Source of the DNA: Beijerinckiaceae bacterium
GTDB taxonomy: Bacteria; Pseudomonadota; Alphaproteobacteria; Rhizobiales; Beijerinckiaceae
Direction: 5' to 3'
NCBI GenBank assembly: GCA_030684835.1
Contig: JAUXWZ010000055.1
Span: 34,140 to 98,139, forward strand
Length of the DNA stretch: 64,000 nucleotides
Shown: positions 28,748 through 38,040 of the stretch, in pieces
How the letters are laid out: every line of letters begins with the position of its first letter
Numbering within the stretch: the stretch's first letter is position 1
Position numbers and translations under genes: made by a program
The notes under the pieces: model-generated
What the model saw: only the letters and a program-made list of their open reading frames with translations
Database searches by the model: none
What the model was told of the DNA's origin: nothing

Positions 28748-30255
28748 AGCAAACTAACGAGGCGCAAGGCCGTCTGCCTTCACTCGACCCAATCGCAATT
28801 GTGGACATTGGTTCTAACTCCGTGCGTCTTGTCGCCTATGAAGGCCTGACGCGCGCGCCTAATCCAATTTTCAACGACAAGCTGCTTGCCGGTCTCGGCA
28901 AGGGCGTTGCCACGACTGGCAAACTCAACGAGGAAGGCGTGGTGCGCGCGCTCAAGGCGCTTGAGCGTTTCCGCGTGTTGTGCCGCAACATGAAGGTCTC
29001 CGAGATTCACGTTCTGGCGACTGCGGCTGCACGTGACGCCATCAACGGCCCGGAATTTCTTAAAGCCGCCTCGCGCGCCATTGGCGCGAAGATCGAGCTC
29101 TTATCGGGCGAGCGCGAATCGCAGCTGGCCGCGATGGGCGTCGTGTCAGGCTTCTTCAAACCTGATGGCGTTGTAGGCGATCTTGGCGGCGGATCGCTGG
29201 AGCTTGCCGATGTTTCGGGAGACAAGCTGGGCCGAGGCGTGTCTCTGCCGCTCGGCGGCCTCGCCCTCATGGACATCTCCAAGAATTCGCCCAAAAAAGC
29301 GCAAAAGATCGTCCGCGAAGCGTTGTCGAACGTGAAGCTGCTCCGCAAACTTGAGGGCCGCACGTTCTATGCTGTTGGAGGAACATGGCGCGCGCTGGCG
29401 CGGCTGCACATGAGCCAGCGCAATTATCCGCTCAACGTGATGCACGGCTATGTCATTCCGCCGCGGGACGCGTCAGACTTTGCGTCGCTGGTTGAGCGCG
29501 TAAACGCGGAAGCGCTTGTCGCCATCGAGAGCGTGGCTGCCGGGCGCAGGCCCTTGCTCGCCTATGGCGCCGTCGTGCTTGAAGAAATCATCCGCATCGC
29601 CAAGCCGAAGGAGATTGTCGTCTCTGCGCTTGGATTGCGAGAGGGGCTTCTTTATGAACGCCTGTCGAAAGCTGATCGCAAGAAAGACCCGCTGATCGAA
29701 GCCGCGCGCGATCTTAATATCCTGCGTTCGCGCTCACCCCGGCACGGCGAAGAATTGCGCGCCTGGACCGATTGTTTCTTTGAGGCCAGCCAGCTTGTCG
29801 AGACGGCGGAAGAAAAGCGGTTGCGACACGCCGCTTGTCTGCTCTCCGACATCGGCTGGCGGGCGCATCCAGATTATCGCGGCGAACAGGCGCTCAACAT
29901 CATCGCGAACGCCGCGTTTGTCGCGATTGACCACTCCGGCAGGGCGTTCCTCGCATTGGCCGCCAGCTATCGACATATTTCCGATCACAACGTCGCGCCG
30001 CAATTGCGCACATTGACGACAGCTCGCCTGCTCGACCGCGCGCGCTTGCTGGGGGCGGCGACTCGCGTGGGCTATGCGATCAGCGCAGCAATGCCTGACG
30101 TTCTGCCGCGCACAAAACTCACCTGCACGCGCGCGAAGCTGACGTTGCATATGCCTTCGGATCTTGCGCCGCTCGCCAACGATCGCCTCGCCAGTCGCCT
30201 GAAAGCGCTGGCGAAGATTATCGGCCGCGAGTCGGAGATCAAGATCGGCGGTTGA
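28744..30255 (+). CDS. ppx: Exopolyphosphatase (Ppx/GppA family)
   Basis: Releases phosphate from polyphosphate or from pppGpp. The 503-residue protein has the acetate/sugar kinase/Hsp70 fold motifs [20 protein letters not shown] (phosphate 1) and [19 protein letters not shown] (phosphate 2), plus [15 protein letters not shown]-terminal helical HD-like region follows after about residue 320. It starts within the ppk stop (ATGA), so synthesis and breakdown of polyphosphate are coupled. A GC hairpin follows 78 bases after the stop. Confidence 0.94.
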   Translation: MKQTNEAQGRLPSLDPIAIVDIGSNSVRLVAYEGLTRAPNPIFNDKLLAGLGKGVATTGKLNEEGVVRALKALERFRVLCRNMKVSEIHVLATAAARDAINGPEFLKAASRAIGAKIELLSGERESQLAAMGVVSGFFKPDGVVGDLGGGSLELADVSGDKLGRGVSLPLGGLALMDISKNSPKKAQKIVREALSNVKLLRKLEGRTFYAVGGTWRALARLHMSQRNYPLNVMHGYVIPPRDASDFASLVERVNAEALVAIESVAAGRRPLLAYGAVVLEEIIRIAKPKEIVVSALGLREGLLYERLSKADRKKDPLIEAARDLNILRSRSPRHGEELRAWTDCFFEASQLVETAEEKRLRHAACLLSDIGWRAHPDYRGEQALNIIANAAFVAIDHSGRAFLALAASYRHISDHNVAPQLRTLTTARLLDRARLLGAATRVGYAISAAMPDVLPRTKLTCTRAKLTLHMPSDLAPLANDRLASRLKALAKIIGRESEIKIGG

Positions 30256-30333
30256 ATGAGGCTTCTCCTGCAGGCGCTTTTCGCGTAAGCCATTCACGCG
30301 TAAGACACGGCTTGACGCGTTTTCGTGTCGTGG

Positions 30334-30355
30334 ATGGTCGGCCTTAGCCGACCAT
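30334..30355. terminator. Hairpin between convergent ppx and DUF533 genes
   Basis: A perfect 9-base-pair inverted repeat (ATGGTCGGC / GCCGACCAT) with a 4-base loop. There is no T tract on either side, so it is at best a weak bidirectional terminator or an RNA 3'-end stabiliser. Confidence 0.5.
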
Positions 30356-30424
30356 GACGGCATGGCGTGCGAGGACATAACCGAAGAATGAACGTGGCGT
30401 CGGATATCCTCACCACACCGCCTG

Positions 30425-31267
30425 CTACACGCCGCCGCCGGTGACCTGCTGCTCAAGATGCGCGACGAATTGCGGGGGCAGGCTCATCGCCTGCGCTAGC
30501 GCTTCGAGGAACGCCTTTTCCGATGGCTCGTCGGGATCAATGGCCAGGCGCGCGGCGAGATAGAGCTCAGCAGATTGCTCCATGCCGCTGGCCATTGACG
30601 CGATTTGTCGAACGCTTGGCGGGTTCGCCAGCGCGTCGAAGATAAACGCCTTGGCGTCCGGATCAAATCCAGCGCGATTGGCCGCGTCGAAAATCTGCTT
30701 GTGCTCTTCCGGGCCGATATGCCCATCCGCGTTGGCGGCGGCGATCATCGCCTTGATAAGAGCGAGCGCGAATGGCTGCCCCGTTGCGTCCGCCTTTGGC
30801 AAAAAGGGCGAATCCTCGGCCGGCGCATCGGCTGGTGTTGCGATGGGAGCGGCCGTCAACGGTTGGCCCGTATTCCAGTTCTGCCAAGCCCGATAGGCAA
30901 GCGCGCCAAGCGCGGCGGACGCGCCGACGCTCATCAGGCCGCCCGCCATTTTGCGCACGCTTTTCTGGCCGAGCAAAACGGCTAAAAGGCCCGCGCCCGC
31001 AAACGCGCCGGTGGCTCCACCGGGGATGTTGTTCATCAGATGGTCCAGACCGCCACCTTGCGAGGGCGCGTCGGCGCGGGATTGGCTCCCACCGGGTGCA
31101 GGCGATTGCTCCTGCTTGCCACCCAGCATGCCGCCTAATTGACCGAGCATGCCGGAAAGGCCGCCACCTTCTCCCGAGGCCCCGCGCAACATGTCCCTTG
31201 CGCGCTGCGCGTGCTGCGACAGCCCGCCGGGGCCAAGAAATTGTTCAAGAAGCTTTTGCGCGTCCAT
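30425..31267 (-). CDS. DUF533/TerB-like membrane-associated protein
   Basis: A 280-residue protein. The N-terminal part (about 1-75) is Gly/Gln/Ser-rich and probably disordered. A glycine-rich hydrophobic segment follows (about 78-125, GATGAFAGAGLLAVLLG). The C-terminal helical TerB-like domain contains LIKAMIAAANADGHIGPEEHKQIF and LYLAARLAIDPDEPSEKAFLEALAQAMSLPP. That acidic ADGHIGPEE segment is the usual metal-binding-like signature of TerB/DUF533 proteins, whose function is not settled. The start at 31267 (MDAQKLLEQFLGPGG) is preferred over 31294. Confidence 0.85.
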   Translation of the reverse strand: MDAQKLLEQFLGPGGLSQHAQRARDMLRGASGEGGGLSGMLGQLGGMLGGKQEQSPAPGGSQSRADAPSQGGGLDHLMNNIPGGATGAFAGAGLLAVLLGQKSVRKMAGGLMSVGASAALGALAYRAWQNWNTGQPLTAAPIATPADAPAEDSPFLPKADATGQPFALALIKAMIAAANADGHIGPEEHKQIFDAANRAGFDPDAKAFIFDALANPPSVRQIASMASGMEQSAELYLAARLAIDPDEPSEKAFLEALAQAMSLPPQFVAHLEQQVTGGGV

Positions 31268-31372
31268 GAGCCGGGCTCTCCGAATGCAACCCACATCAAG
31301 TGGTCATGCGCTCCCGTCGCCGCAAGCCACGCGATTTCGCCCACAATTCCACGCGCAAAATTTACGGGCCTG

Positions 31373-32554
31373 TCAGGCGACCACGGCCTCTTCGCCCGGC
31401 GTATCCTGCCATTCGAGAGTCACGACGCGTCCGCGCTCAACGGTGAGCGCGAGTTTCCCGCGCTTCAGCTCCAGCGCCTTGAGGCCGAAAATTTCGCGCC
31501 GCCATCCTCGCAAGGCGGCGACGTCCGCACGGTCGTCGGAGGCGATGGCTTCGAGATCGTCCACGGTCGCAATCATCTTGGCGGCGACGCCGTGCTTTTC
31601 GCTGACCTGCCGCAACAGGACTTTCAGCAGTTCAACGGTCGCGCCGGTGGAGGCGCCGGGACGGCGGTCGCGCTCGATCTTCGGCAGCAAGTCAGGATCG
31701 CGCGCCAGCCCGCGCTCGATGGCGGCTAGAATGTCTGCGCCGGCGCGTGAGCGCTCCATGCCGCGCGGGAATGCGCGAAGATTTGCGAGCGCGTCGGCTG
31801 TGCGCGGGGCGGCGAGCGCCACTTCCAGCATCACATCGTCCTTTAGGATGCGCGAACGCGGAACATCCTTGCTCTGCGCCTCGCGCTCGCGCCACGCGGC
31901 GATTTCCATGAGCAGAGCCAGATCGCGCGGCTTGCGGGCGCGGTGGCGGAAGCGCTCCCAGGCGTTGTCGGGGTGCTGCTCGTACGTCGAGGTCGCGGTG
32001 AGGCCCTGCATCTCATCGACCAGCCAGTCGACCCGATTCGTGGATTCGAGCTTGCCGAGTAGGGCGCGATAGACGTCCCGCAAATGGGTAACATCCGCCA
32101 GAGCGTAGGTAATCTGCGCTTCTGACAGTGGGCGGCGCGACCAATCGGTGAAGCGCGACGACTTGTCGACGGCGACGCGGCAGAGGGATTGCACCAGTTC
32201 GCCGTAGGACACCTGATCGCCAAAGCCGCAGACCATGGCTGCGACCTGCGTGTCGAACAGGGGCGCGGGGATGGTCTTGGCGAGGTTCCAGACGATTTCG
32301 ATGTCCTGCCGGGCGGCGTGGAAAACCTTGACCACCGCCTCGTTGCGCATCAGTTCGAAAAACGGTCCCAAATCGAGACCATCAGCCAGCGTGTCGATGG
32401 CGATCGCCTCGTCATCGGACGCGATCTGGATCACGCAAACTTTTGGCCAGAAAGTGGTTTCGCGCAGAAACTCGGTGTCAACGGTGACGAACGGGTGCCG
32501 GGCGAAACGCGCGCAGGCCTGCGCCAGATCTTCGGTGGAGGTTATGAGGCTCAT
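31373..32554 (-). CDS. rnd: Ribonuclease D
   Basis: A 3'-5' exoribonuclease that trims tRNA and other small RNA precursors. The 393-residue protein shows the DEDDy catalytic motifs: Exo [11 protein letters not shown], Exo [14 protein letters not shown], and Exo [16 protein letters not shown]-type helical domains follow, one around [20 protein letters not shown]. Family length is about 380. It is divergent from the 2-hydroxyacid oxidase gene. In relatives rnd often lies beside aspS; here aspS is 29 kb away. Confidence 0.95.
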   Translation of the reverse strand: MSLITSTEDLAQACARFARHPFVTVDTEFLRETTFWPKVCVIQIASDDEAIAIDTLADGLDLGPFFELMRNEAVVKVFHAARQDIEIVWNLAKTIPAPLFDTQVAAMVCGFGDQVSYGELVQSLCRVAVDKSSRFTDWSRRPLSEAQITYALADVTHLRDVYRALLGKLESTNRVDWLVDEMQGLTATSTYEQHPDNAWERFRHRARKPRDLALLMEIAAWREREAQSKDVPRSRILKDDVMLEVALAAPRTADALANLRAFPRGMERSRAGADILAAIERGLARDPDLLPKIERDRRPGASTGATVELLKVLLRQVSEKHGVAAKMIATVDDLEAIASDDRADVAALRGWRREIFGLKALELKRGKLALTVERGRVVTLEWQDTPGEEAVVA

Positions 32555-32696
32555 CGGCGCCGATATATCCGAATCATTCCCGCAGGACGAGATACTTTCC
32601 TGAACGGGTTACGCCTCCTGCGCAATGTTGCCGAGCTTGAGGCCGCCCCGTAATGTGCCGGCGAATGAGAAATTCAGGAATGGCAGGAGGGGATTC

Positions 32697-33977
32697 ATGA
32701 CGACGCCGGTCGCCACGGCAAAGCCGGAGGCCAGTGCGGCGAAGCCCGCCTCGGTTACGGCCAAGTCCGAGAAAACCCCAGCGATTCTAGATCGGTGCCA
32801 GAATGTTGCCGATCTCCGCGAGGCCGCGCGCCGGCGTCTGCCGCGGGGCATTTTCGAGTTTTTCGATCGTGGCTCCGAGGACGAAGCGTCCCTGAAAGGC
32901 AATCGCAGCGCGTTTGCGCGCATCAAGCTGCGAAACAAAGTTCTTGTGGACGTTTCGCATCGCACGATGGCGACGACGCTTTTTGGAAAGCCGATGTCCA
33001 TGCCGCTGGCGATTGCGCCAACCGGCGTCGCCGGCATTTGCTGGTTCGAGGGCGAGGCCGAACTGGCCCGCGCCGCCGCGAAAGCTGGCGTGCCTTTCAC
33101 ACTGGCCACGCCGTCGGTGACGTCCATTGAGACGATTGCGGCAGTGGAAGGGGCGCGCAAGTGGTTTCAACTCTACATGTGGCGCGAGCGCGATCTGTCC
33201 TATGCGCTTGTCAAACGGGCGCAGGACGCGGGCTTTGAGGCGCTGATCCTGACTGTCGATACGCCCGCCCCGCCAATTCGCGAATACAACCGGCGCAATG
33301 GCTTCTCGATGCCGTTTCAGCCAAATCCGCGGGCGCTTTTCGACATGGCGCTGCACCCGCGCTGGCTCATGAACGTGATGGCGCGCTACCTGATGAGAAA
33401 CGGCATGCCGACACTGGCGCATTATCCGCAAGGGGCGGTGAGCCGCATGGCGCCGGGCGCGGCGGCAAGTGGCGCGCCCAAAAGCGCGGTGCCGAACCTG
33501 CGCGGCGATAATTTGACGTGGGAGGACGTGAAACGCCTGCGCGATGTGTGGAAAGGCCCCCTCATGATCAAAGGTGTCCATCTGCCCGAGGACGCCGCGC
33601 TGGCGGTGGAAGCCGGGCTCGACGCGGTCATCGTCTCCAACCATGGCGGCCGTAATCTCGACAGCGCGGTCGCGCCAATCGAAGTGCTCCCCGAAATCGT
33701 CGCGCAGGTGGCGGGTCGCATCCCCGTACTGCTCGATTCCGGTGTGCGCCGGGGCGGGGACGTAGTGAAGGCGCTGGCGCTGGGGGCGAGCGCAGTCCTG
33801 TCAGGGCGCCCGACGCTCTACGGATTGTCCGTCGCCGGGGAAGCCGGGGCTTCGCACGCGCTCTCGCTGCTGCGCCGGGAGATTGACGCAACCATGGCCT
33901 TTACGGGCTGCGTGAGCGTTGCGGACATCGGACCGCGCGCGGTGTGGTTGGGGCCAACGGCCGGAGAACGAAACTGA
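32697..33977 (+). CDS. FMN-dependent alpha-hydroxyacid oxidase/dehydrogenase (LldD family)
   Basis: Oxidises an (S)-2-hydroxyacid to a 2-oxoacid with FMN. The 426-residue protein has an Ala-rich N-terminal tail, then the TIM barrel: IFEFFDRGSEDEASLKGNRSAF, APTGVAGICWFEGEAELARAA, FQLYMWRERD, ILTVDTPAPPIREYNRRNGF, and the active-site SNHGGRNLDSAVAPIEVLPE with the catalytic His. The FMN-phosphate segment is LLDSGVRRGGDVVKALALGAS. Asn replaces the usual Gln in HGGRQLD. AGGAGGGG precedes the ATG at 32697. Substrate could be lactate, glycolate or mandelate; the ThDP enzyme just downstream suggests the 2-oxoacid is processed further. Confidence 0.9.
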   Translation: MTTPVATAKPEASAAKPASVTAKSEKTPAILDRCQNVADLREAARRRLPRGIFEFFDRGSEDEASLKGNRSAFARIKLRNKVLVDVSHRTMATTLFGKPMSMPLAIAPTGVAGICWFEGEAELARAAAKAGVPFTLATPSVTSIETIAAVEGARKWFQLYMWRERDLSYALVKRAQDAGFEALILTVDTPAPPIREYNRRNGFSMPFQPNPRALFDMALHPRWLMNVMARYLMRNGMPTLAHYPQGAVSRMAPGAAASGAPKSAVPNLRGDNLTWEDVKRLRDVWKGPLMIKGVHLPEDAALAVEAGLDAVIVSNHGGRNLDSAVAPIEVLPEIVAQVAGRIPVLLDSGVRRGGDVVKALALGASAVLSGRPTLYGLSVAGEAGASHALSLLRREIDATMAFTGCVSVADIGPRAVWLGPTAGERN

Positions 33978-34041
33978 TTGTCTTGAGCGCGCCGCTCCTT
34001 TAGCGAGGACGGCAACGAAGGTTGCGGGAGGAATTTGAAGC

Positions 34042-35763
34042 ATGTCCGAGAAGGTCATCGAAAACGGCACGATCGCCGACGCCTATATTGAAATCCTCGC
34101 CGACCGCGGCGTTGATTTTCTGTTCGCCAACGCCGGCACCGATTTTGCGCCGCTGATTGAATCCCTCGCCAAGTTCGAGGCGCAGGGCCGCAAGATGCCC
34201 CGGCCGATAACCGTGCCGCACGAGAACGTCGCCATCCATATGGCGCTTGGCTATTACCTGCAGACCGGCAGGCCGCAACTCGTCATGGTTCACGTCAACG
34301 TCGGCATGGCCAACGCCATGTGCGGCGTGCTCAACGCGTGGCGCGGCAATCTGCCCGTGGTGTTCTCCTCCGGCCGCACGCCCTACAGCGAAGAGGGAGG
34401 TCTTCCCGGCGCCCGCAGCGGCGAAATTCACTGGCCGCAGGAAATGCGCGATCAAGCTGGAATGCTGCGCGAGATCGTGAAATGGGATTACGAACTGAAG
34501 AACGCGCAAGTACTCGAGTCCGCCATCGACCGCGCTTTCAATCTCACGATGAGCGAACCCAAGGGCCCGGTCTACCTTTCGCTGCCGCGAGAAGTGCTCG
34601 CTGCGCCCATCGAAAACTTCACGTATTCTTCGCCCTCGCGCCATGTGGCGGCGACTGTGCCTTATCCTGATTTGGCGGCCATCGACCGCGCGGCAGATAT
34701 GATCGCCAAGGCGCAGAACCCGATCATCATTACCGCAAGCTGCGGGCGTGAGCATGACGAGCCTGCATTGCTTGGCGCATTGGCCGACCTGTTCGCCATT
34801 CCCGTGACGCAGCGCAAGCCGCGCTACATGGGTCTCGACACCGATCATCCGATGCATCTAGGCTTCGAACCCGACCCCTTCCTCGCCGACGCCGATCTGA
34901 TCCTCATCATTGATGCTGACGTGCCGTGGATTCCGCACAAGAAGGCCCCGAGCAAAGATTGCAAGATCATCCAGATGGGCGTGGATCCCCTTTACACGGC
35001 TTATCCGATGCGTGGGTTCCCCTGCGATCTCGCCATTACCGGCGCCATCGGGCCCGGCATGGCGGCGCTCGCGGCGGCGCTCGAGTCGCGGCTTGGCCCT
35101 GCGCGTGATCGCATCGAGGCGCGGCGCACGCGCCTTGCCGAACGGCGCGCCAGCCAGCGCGAACGTTGGGCAGCCGCGCTTGAAAAGGCCAAGACGGAAA
35201 CGCCAATCCATCCGGCGTGGGTCACGCATTGCCTGAACGAGATCAAGGATGAGAACGACATCATCCTCAAGGAAGGCCCGATCACATACGAACATCTGAC
35301 GATGAAAAAGCCCGGCACCCTGTTCTTCACGGGTGCGGCCGGGGCGCTTGGCTGGAGCCAGGGCATGGCGCTTGGCATGAAGGCGGCGCAACCCGACCGG
35401 CGCGTCATTACGTGCGTTGGCGACGGCGCCTACATGTTCGGCAACCCGACGCCCGCGCTTTATGTCGCTAAAGCTGAAGGCTGGCCGACACTGACCATGG
35501 TGTTCAACAACGCCATGTGGGGCGCTGTGAAGCGCAATACGCGCGAGGTCTATCCCACCGGCTTTGCGGCCAAGAGCAACCGCGAGCCGCTGACGTATTT
35601 CACCGAGCATCTCCAATTCGAGAAGTCGGCGGAAGTTGCTGGCGGCTATGGCGCGACCGTGAGCGATCCGGCGGATGTGCCAAAGGCGCTGGAGCGCGCA
35701 TTCAAGGTGATCGACGTCGAGAAGCGGTCGGCTACGCTCAACATTGTCTGCCGCGGACCGTAA
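34042..35763 (+). CDS. Thiamine diphosphate-dependent enzyme (acetolactate synthase/benzoylformate decarboxylase-like)
   Basis: A 573-residue ThDP enzyme with the three-domain layout of the POX/ALS family. In the N-terminal pyrimidine domain the activating glutamate lies in VPHENVAIHMALGYYLQTGRPQ. The C-terminal pyrophosphate domain has the metal motif GDGAYMFGNP with NN about 28 residues later (MVFNNAMWG). Family members decarboxylate 2-oxoacids or join them; the product is unknown. GGAGGA precedes the ATG. It lies 64 bases after the 2-hydroxyacid oxidase gene with no terminator, so the pair resembles the MdlB-MdlC logic (2-hydroxyacid to 2-oxoacid to aldehyde). That link is inferred. Confidence 0.88.
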   Translation: MSEKVIENGTIADAYIEILADRGVDFLFANAGTDFAPLIESLAKFEAQGRKMPRPITVPHENVAIHMALGYYLQTGRPQLVMVHVNVGMANAMCGVLNAWRGNLPVVFSSGRTPYSEEGGLPGARSGEIHWPQEMRDQAGMLREIVKWDYELKNAQVLESAIDRAFNLTMSEPKGPVYLSLPREVLAAPIENFTYSSPSRHVAATVPYPDLAAIDRAADMIAKAQNPIIITASCGREHDEPALLGALADLFAIPVTQRKPRYMGLDTDHPMHLGFEPDPFLADADLILIIDADVPWIPHKKAPSKDCKIIQMGVDPLYTAYPMRGFPCDLAITGAIGPGMAALAAALESRLGPARDRIEARRTRLAERRASQRERWAAALEKAKTETPIHPAWVTHCLNEIKDENDIILKEGPITYEHLTMKKPGTLFFTGAAGALGWSQGMALGMKAAQPDRRVITCVGDGAYMFGNPTPALYVAKAEGWPTLTMVFNNAMWGAVKRNTREVYPTGFAAKSNREPLTYFTEHLQFEKSAEVAGGYGATVSDPADVPKALERAFKVIDVEKRSATLNIVCRGP

Positions 35764-35908
35764 AGGCTCGGCAGCACACACCAAGACGTGATGAGCGGCA
35801 GGCGCAGCTTCCCAGTTGCGCTCGCCGCGGGTCCGGCACATCGTAGAGGCGTCGCGCGCGGCGCCTTGTTTGCTTGAAGGGTGTCCGTAACCGGAAAGGC
35901 AGGTCCGC

Positions 35909-36634
35909 ATGGGCGCCCCCTTAAAGCCTACTCGACGCGCATTTACGGCGCTAACTGGTGGCGCTCTCTCGTTGGCGGGCGTTGGGCGCCTTCGCGCCGA
36001 GGGCCCGGACGACGTGGATATTCAACTTGCGCTTGCGGTCGACGCATCTGGCTCGGTCAACGCGCATCGTTTTGAATTGCAGAAACAGGGATATGTTTCG
36101 GCGTTTCGCGACGCGCAGATCGTGAGGGCAATCACGTCCGGCATGCTCGGGTCAGTCGCGGTGATGATGTATCAGTGGACCGGCCCGCGCATGCAAGTTG
36201 TCGTCGCGCCGTGGACGAAGATTGATGACAAGGCGTCGTGCGACAAGTTCGCCGACATGATCGCTGTCGCGCCACGGAGGTTGTATGGCGGCGGCACGTC
36301 GATCGCGGGCGCTTTGGATTATGGAGCGCGCGTTTTCAAGGATAGCGGCTTTCGCTCGCTGCGGCGCGTTATTGATGTGTCAGGCGATGGCGTCAACTCA
36401 AGCGGACGTCCTGTCTCGCTCGCGCGAGATGAGGCCGTCGCTGCAGGCGTTATCATCAACGGCTTGCCAATTCTGTCGCTCGAATATGACCTCGACGATC
36501 ACTACAAGACAGAAGTCATTGGTGGGCCCGGCTCTTTCATGGTGCCGGCAAAGACGTTTGAAGCGTTCGCCGACGCCGTGCGCCGCAAGCTAATTCTTGA
36601 AATTGCGGGCCGGGATATTTTGAGCGCTGGATAG
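35909..36634 (+). CDS. DUF1194 (von Willebrand A-like) exported protein
   Basis: A 241-residue protein with a twin-arginine signal (TRRAFTALTGGALSLAG). A VWA-like domain follows, containing the metal-ion site motif LAVDASGSVNAHRFELQK and the later DVSGDGVNSSGR and YGGGTSIAGALDYG. DUF1194 proteins are common in Rhizobiales and have no assigned role. Periplasmic export by Tat is inferred from the signal. The gene stands alone between the ThDP gene and the convergent P450 gene; a 13-pair hairpin follows it. Confidence 0.88.
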   Translation: MGAPLKPTRRAFTALTGGALSLAGVGRLRAEGPDDVDIQLALAVDASGSVNAHRFELQKQGYVSAFRDAQIVRAITSGMLGSVAVMMYQWTGPRMQVVVAPWTKIDDKASCDKFADMIAVAPRRLYGGGTSIAGALDYGARVFKDSGFRSLRRVIDVSGDGVNSSGRPVSLARDEAVAAGVIINGLPILSLEYDLDDHYKTEVIGGPGSFMVPAKTFEAFADAVRRKLILEIAGRDILSAG

Positions 36635-36692
36635 GGCCGGGGCGTCATGCGCGGGCTTCAGCCGCGCATCGATAAAACTTGCTTCGCGCTCT

Positions 36693-36723
36693 CTGAATGG
36701 CCGGATCAAGTCCGGCCATTCAG
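36693..36723. terminator. Strong hairpin between convergent DUF1194 and P450 genes
   Basis: A perfect 13-base-pair inverted repeat (CTGAATGGCCGGA / TCCGGCCATTCAG) with a 5-base loop fills the gap between the two stops. There is no T tract, but its position and strength suit a bidirectional terminator. Confidence 0.65.
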
Positions 36724-36728
36724 ACCAA

Positions 36729-37895
36729 TTAGACCGCTCTCAAATCCAACCGCAATGGACTGCGGAATGTGGTGGAGGGCATCCACTTCAATTCGCTGTC
36801 CACGCGCTCGTAGTTAGGAATTCGCGCGTGCATCGTCTCGAAGAGAACGCGCGTCGCAAGCCGGCCGATCTGTGTGCCAAGACACGTGTGGACGCCTGAT
36901 CCAAATCCCAGATGACCACGCGGTTTGCGAGCAATGTCGTAGATGTGCGCGTTGGGAAAACGGCGGTCGTCGCGATTGCCCGATCCGTAGGCCATGCAAA
37001 CGAAATCGCCAGCCTTCATCGTTTTGCCGTGCAACTCGACATCGCGCGTGAGGCAACGGCGGAAGCGCTGCGCCGACGTGTTGAAGCGCAGCGATTCCTC
37101 GATCGCGTCCGCCGTGAGCGCCGGAGTGGCGACGATTTTGGCGCGCGCTTGCGCGTGGTCGGCCATATTGAGCGCGAACATCGTCATGAAGCCCGACAGC
37201 GATTCAACGCCCGCGAGGATCAACGTGACGGTGGTCAGCAGCACCTCGCGATCCGTGAGTTTCACGCCCTCCACTTCGGACTCCTGAAACGCGCTGAGGA
37301 GGTCGTCGCCGGGGTTTTTCTTACGCTCGGCCAGAATGGCGCGCGTGTAATCCTGCAGCCATTGAAACGCTTCGAGGTGCTGCGCGGTTTTCTGGCGCGT
37401 GACGGGGTCGGTCTGCACCGCCAGTACGGCCTTGTCGCGCACGGTGCGCTCGTTGGCGTCGCGCGGCAGGCTGAGCAGACTGAAGAGCACGTCGATCGTG
37501 ACGCGCGTCGAGACCTCGGTCACGAAATCGAAGCTCTTCTTGCCGACCACGTCGTCGAGCGCAGCGTTCGCGGATGCGGCGATGGGCGCAGCGAGCCCAT
37601 CGATTGAGCGGCGCGAGAACGCATACTGTATGCAGGCGCGCATCTGGTCGTGACGTGGCGGATCAGTGGTCCCGAGCGTGCCGCCGGCGCGGTTGGGCAA
37701 TTCGTCCAGCAAATTGCCCTTGGCGGACGAGTAAGTCTTCCAGTCAGAGCAGGCGTTGGAAATGTCCTCGTAGCGCGAAAGAATCCAGATATTCGCGCCT
37801 TCGGACCAATAGCAGGGATGTTCGTCCCTGAGCGTTTTGTAGAACGGGAAGGGGTCTGCATCGACTAGCGGTGAGTAGGGATCGAACACGAACAT
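36729..37895 (-). CDS. Cytochrome P450
   Basis: A 388-residue soluble bacterial P450. The I-helix oxygen-activation motif is LILAGVESLSGF, with Ser in place of the usual Thr. The ExxR of the K-helix is EESLRF, and the heme-binding loop is LGFGSGVHTCLGTQIGR with the axial Cys near residue 338. There is no membrane anchor. No ferredoxin or reductase gene is adjacent, so electrons must come from elsewhere. GGAGGAA precedes the ATG. It is divergent from an AraC-type activator across about 145 bases, the likely regulator. Substrate unknown. Confidence 0.93.
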   Translation of the reverse strand: MFVFDPYSPLVDADPFPFYKTLRDEHPCYWSEGANIWILSRYEDISNACSDWKTYSSAKGNLLDELPNRAGGTLGTTDPPRHDQMRACIQYAFSRRSIDGLAAPIAASANAALDDVVGKKSFDFVTEVSTRVTIDVLFSLLSLPRDANERTVRDKAVLAVQTDPVTRQKTAQHLEAFQWLQDYTRAILAERKKNPGDDLLSAFQESEVEGVKLTDREVLLTTVTLILAGVESLSGFMTMFALNMADHAQARAKIVATPALTADAIEESLRFNTSAQRFRRCLTRDVELHGKTMKAGDFVCMAYGSGNRDDRRFPNAHIYDIARKPRGHLGFGSGVHTCLGTQIGRLATRVLFETMHARIPNYERVDSELKWMPSTTFRSPLRLDLRAV

Positions 37896-38040
37896 CGTTT
37901 CCTCCGTCGCCCTAGGCTCTGCCCGTTTGCTGGCGGACTTGGAGCATACTCTTGCCTATCGCGGAGCCAATGTCTCGGGGAATGGACGGGCCGGGCCATA
38001 GATTGTACTTTTCCGGCGCATCGAAAGCCCGGAGGGATGC

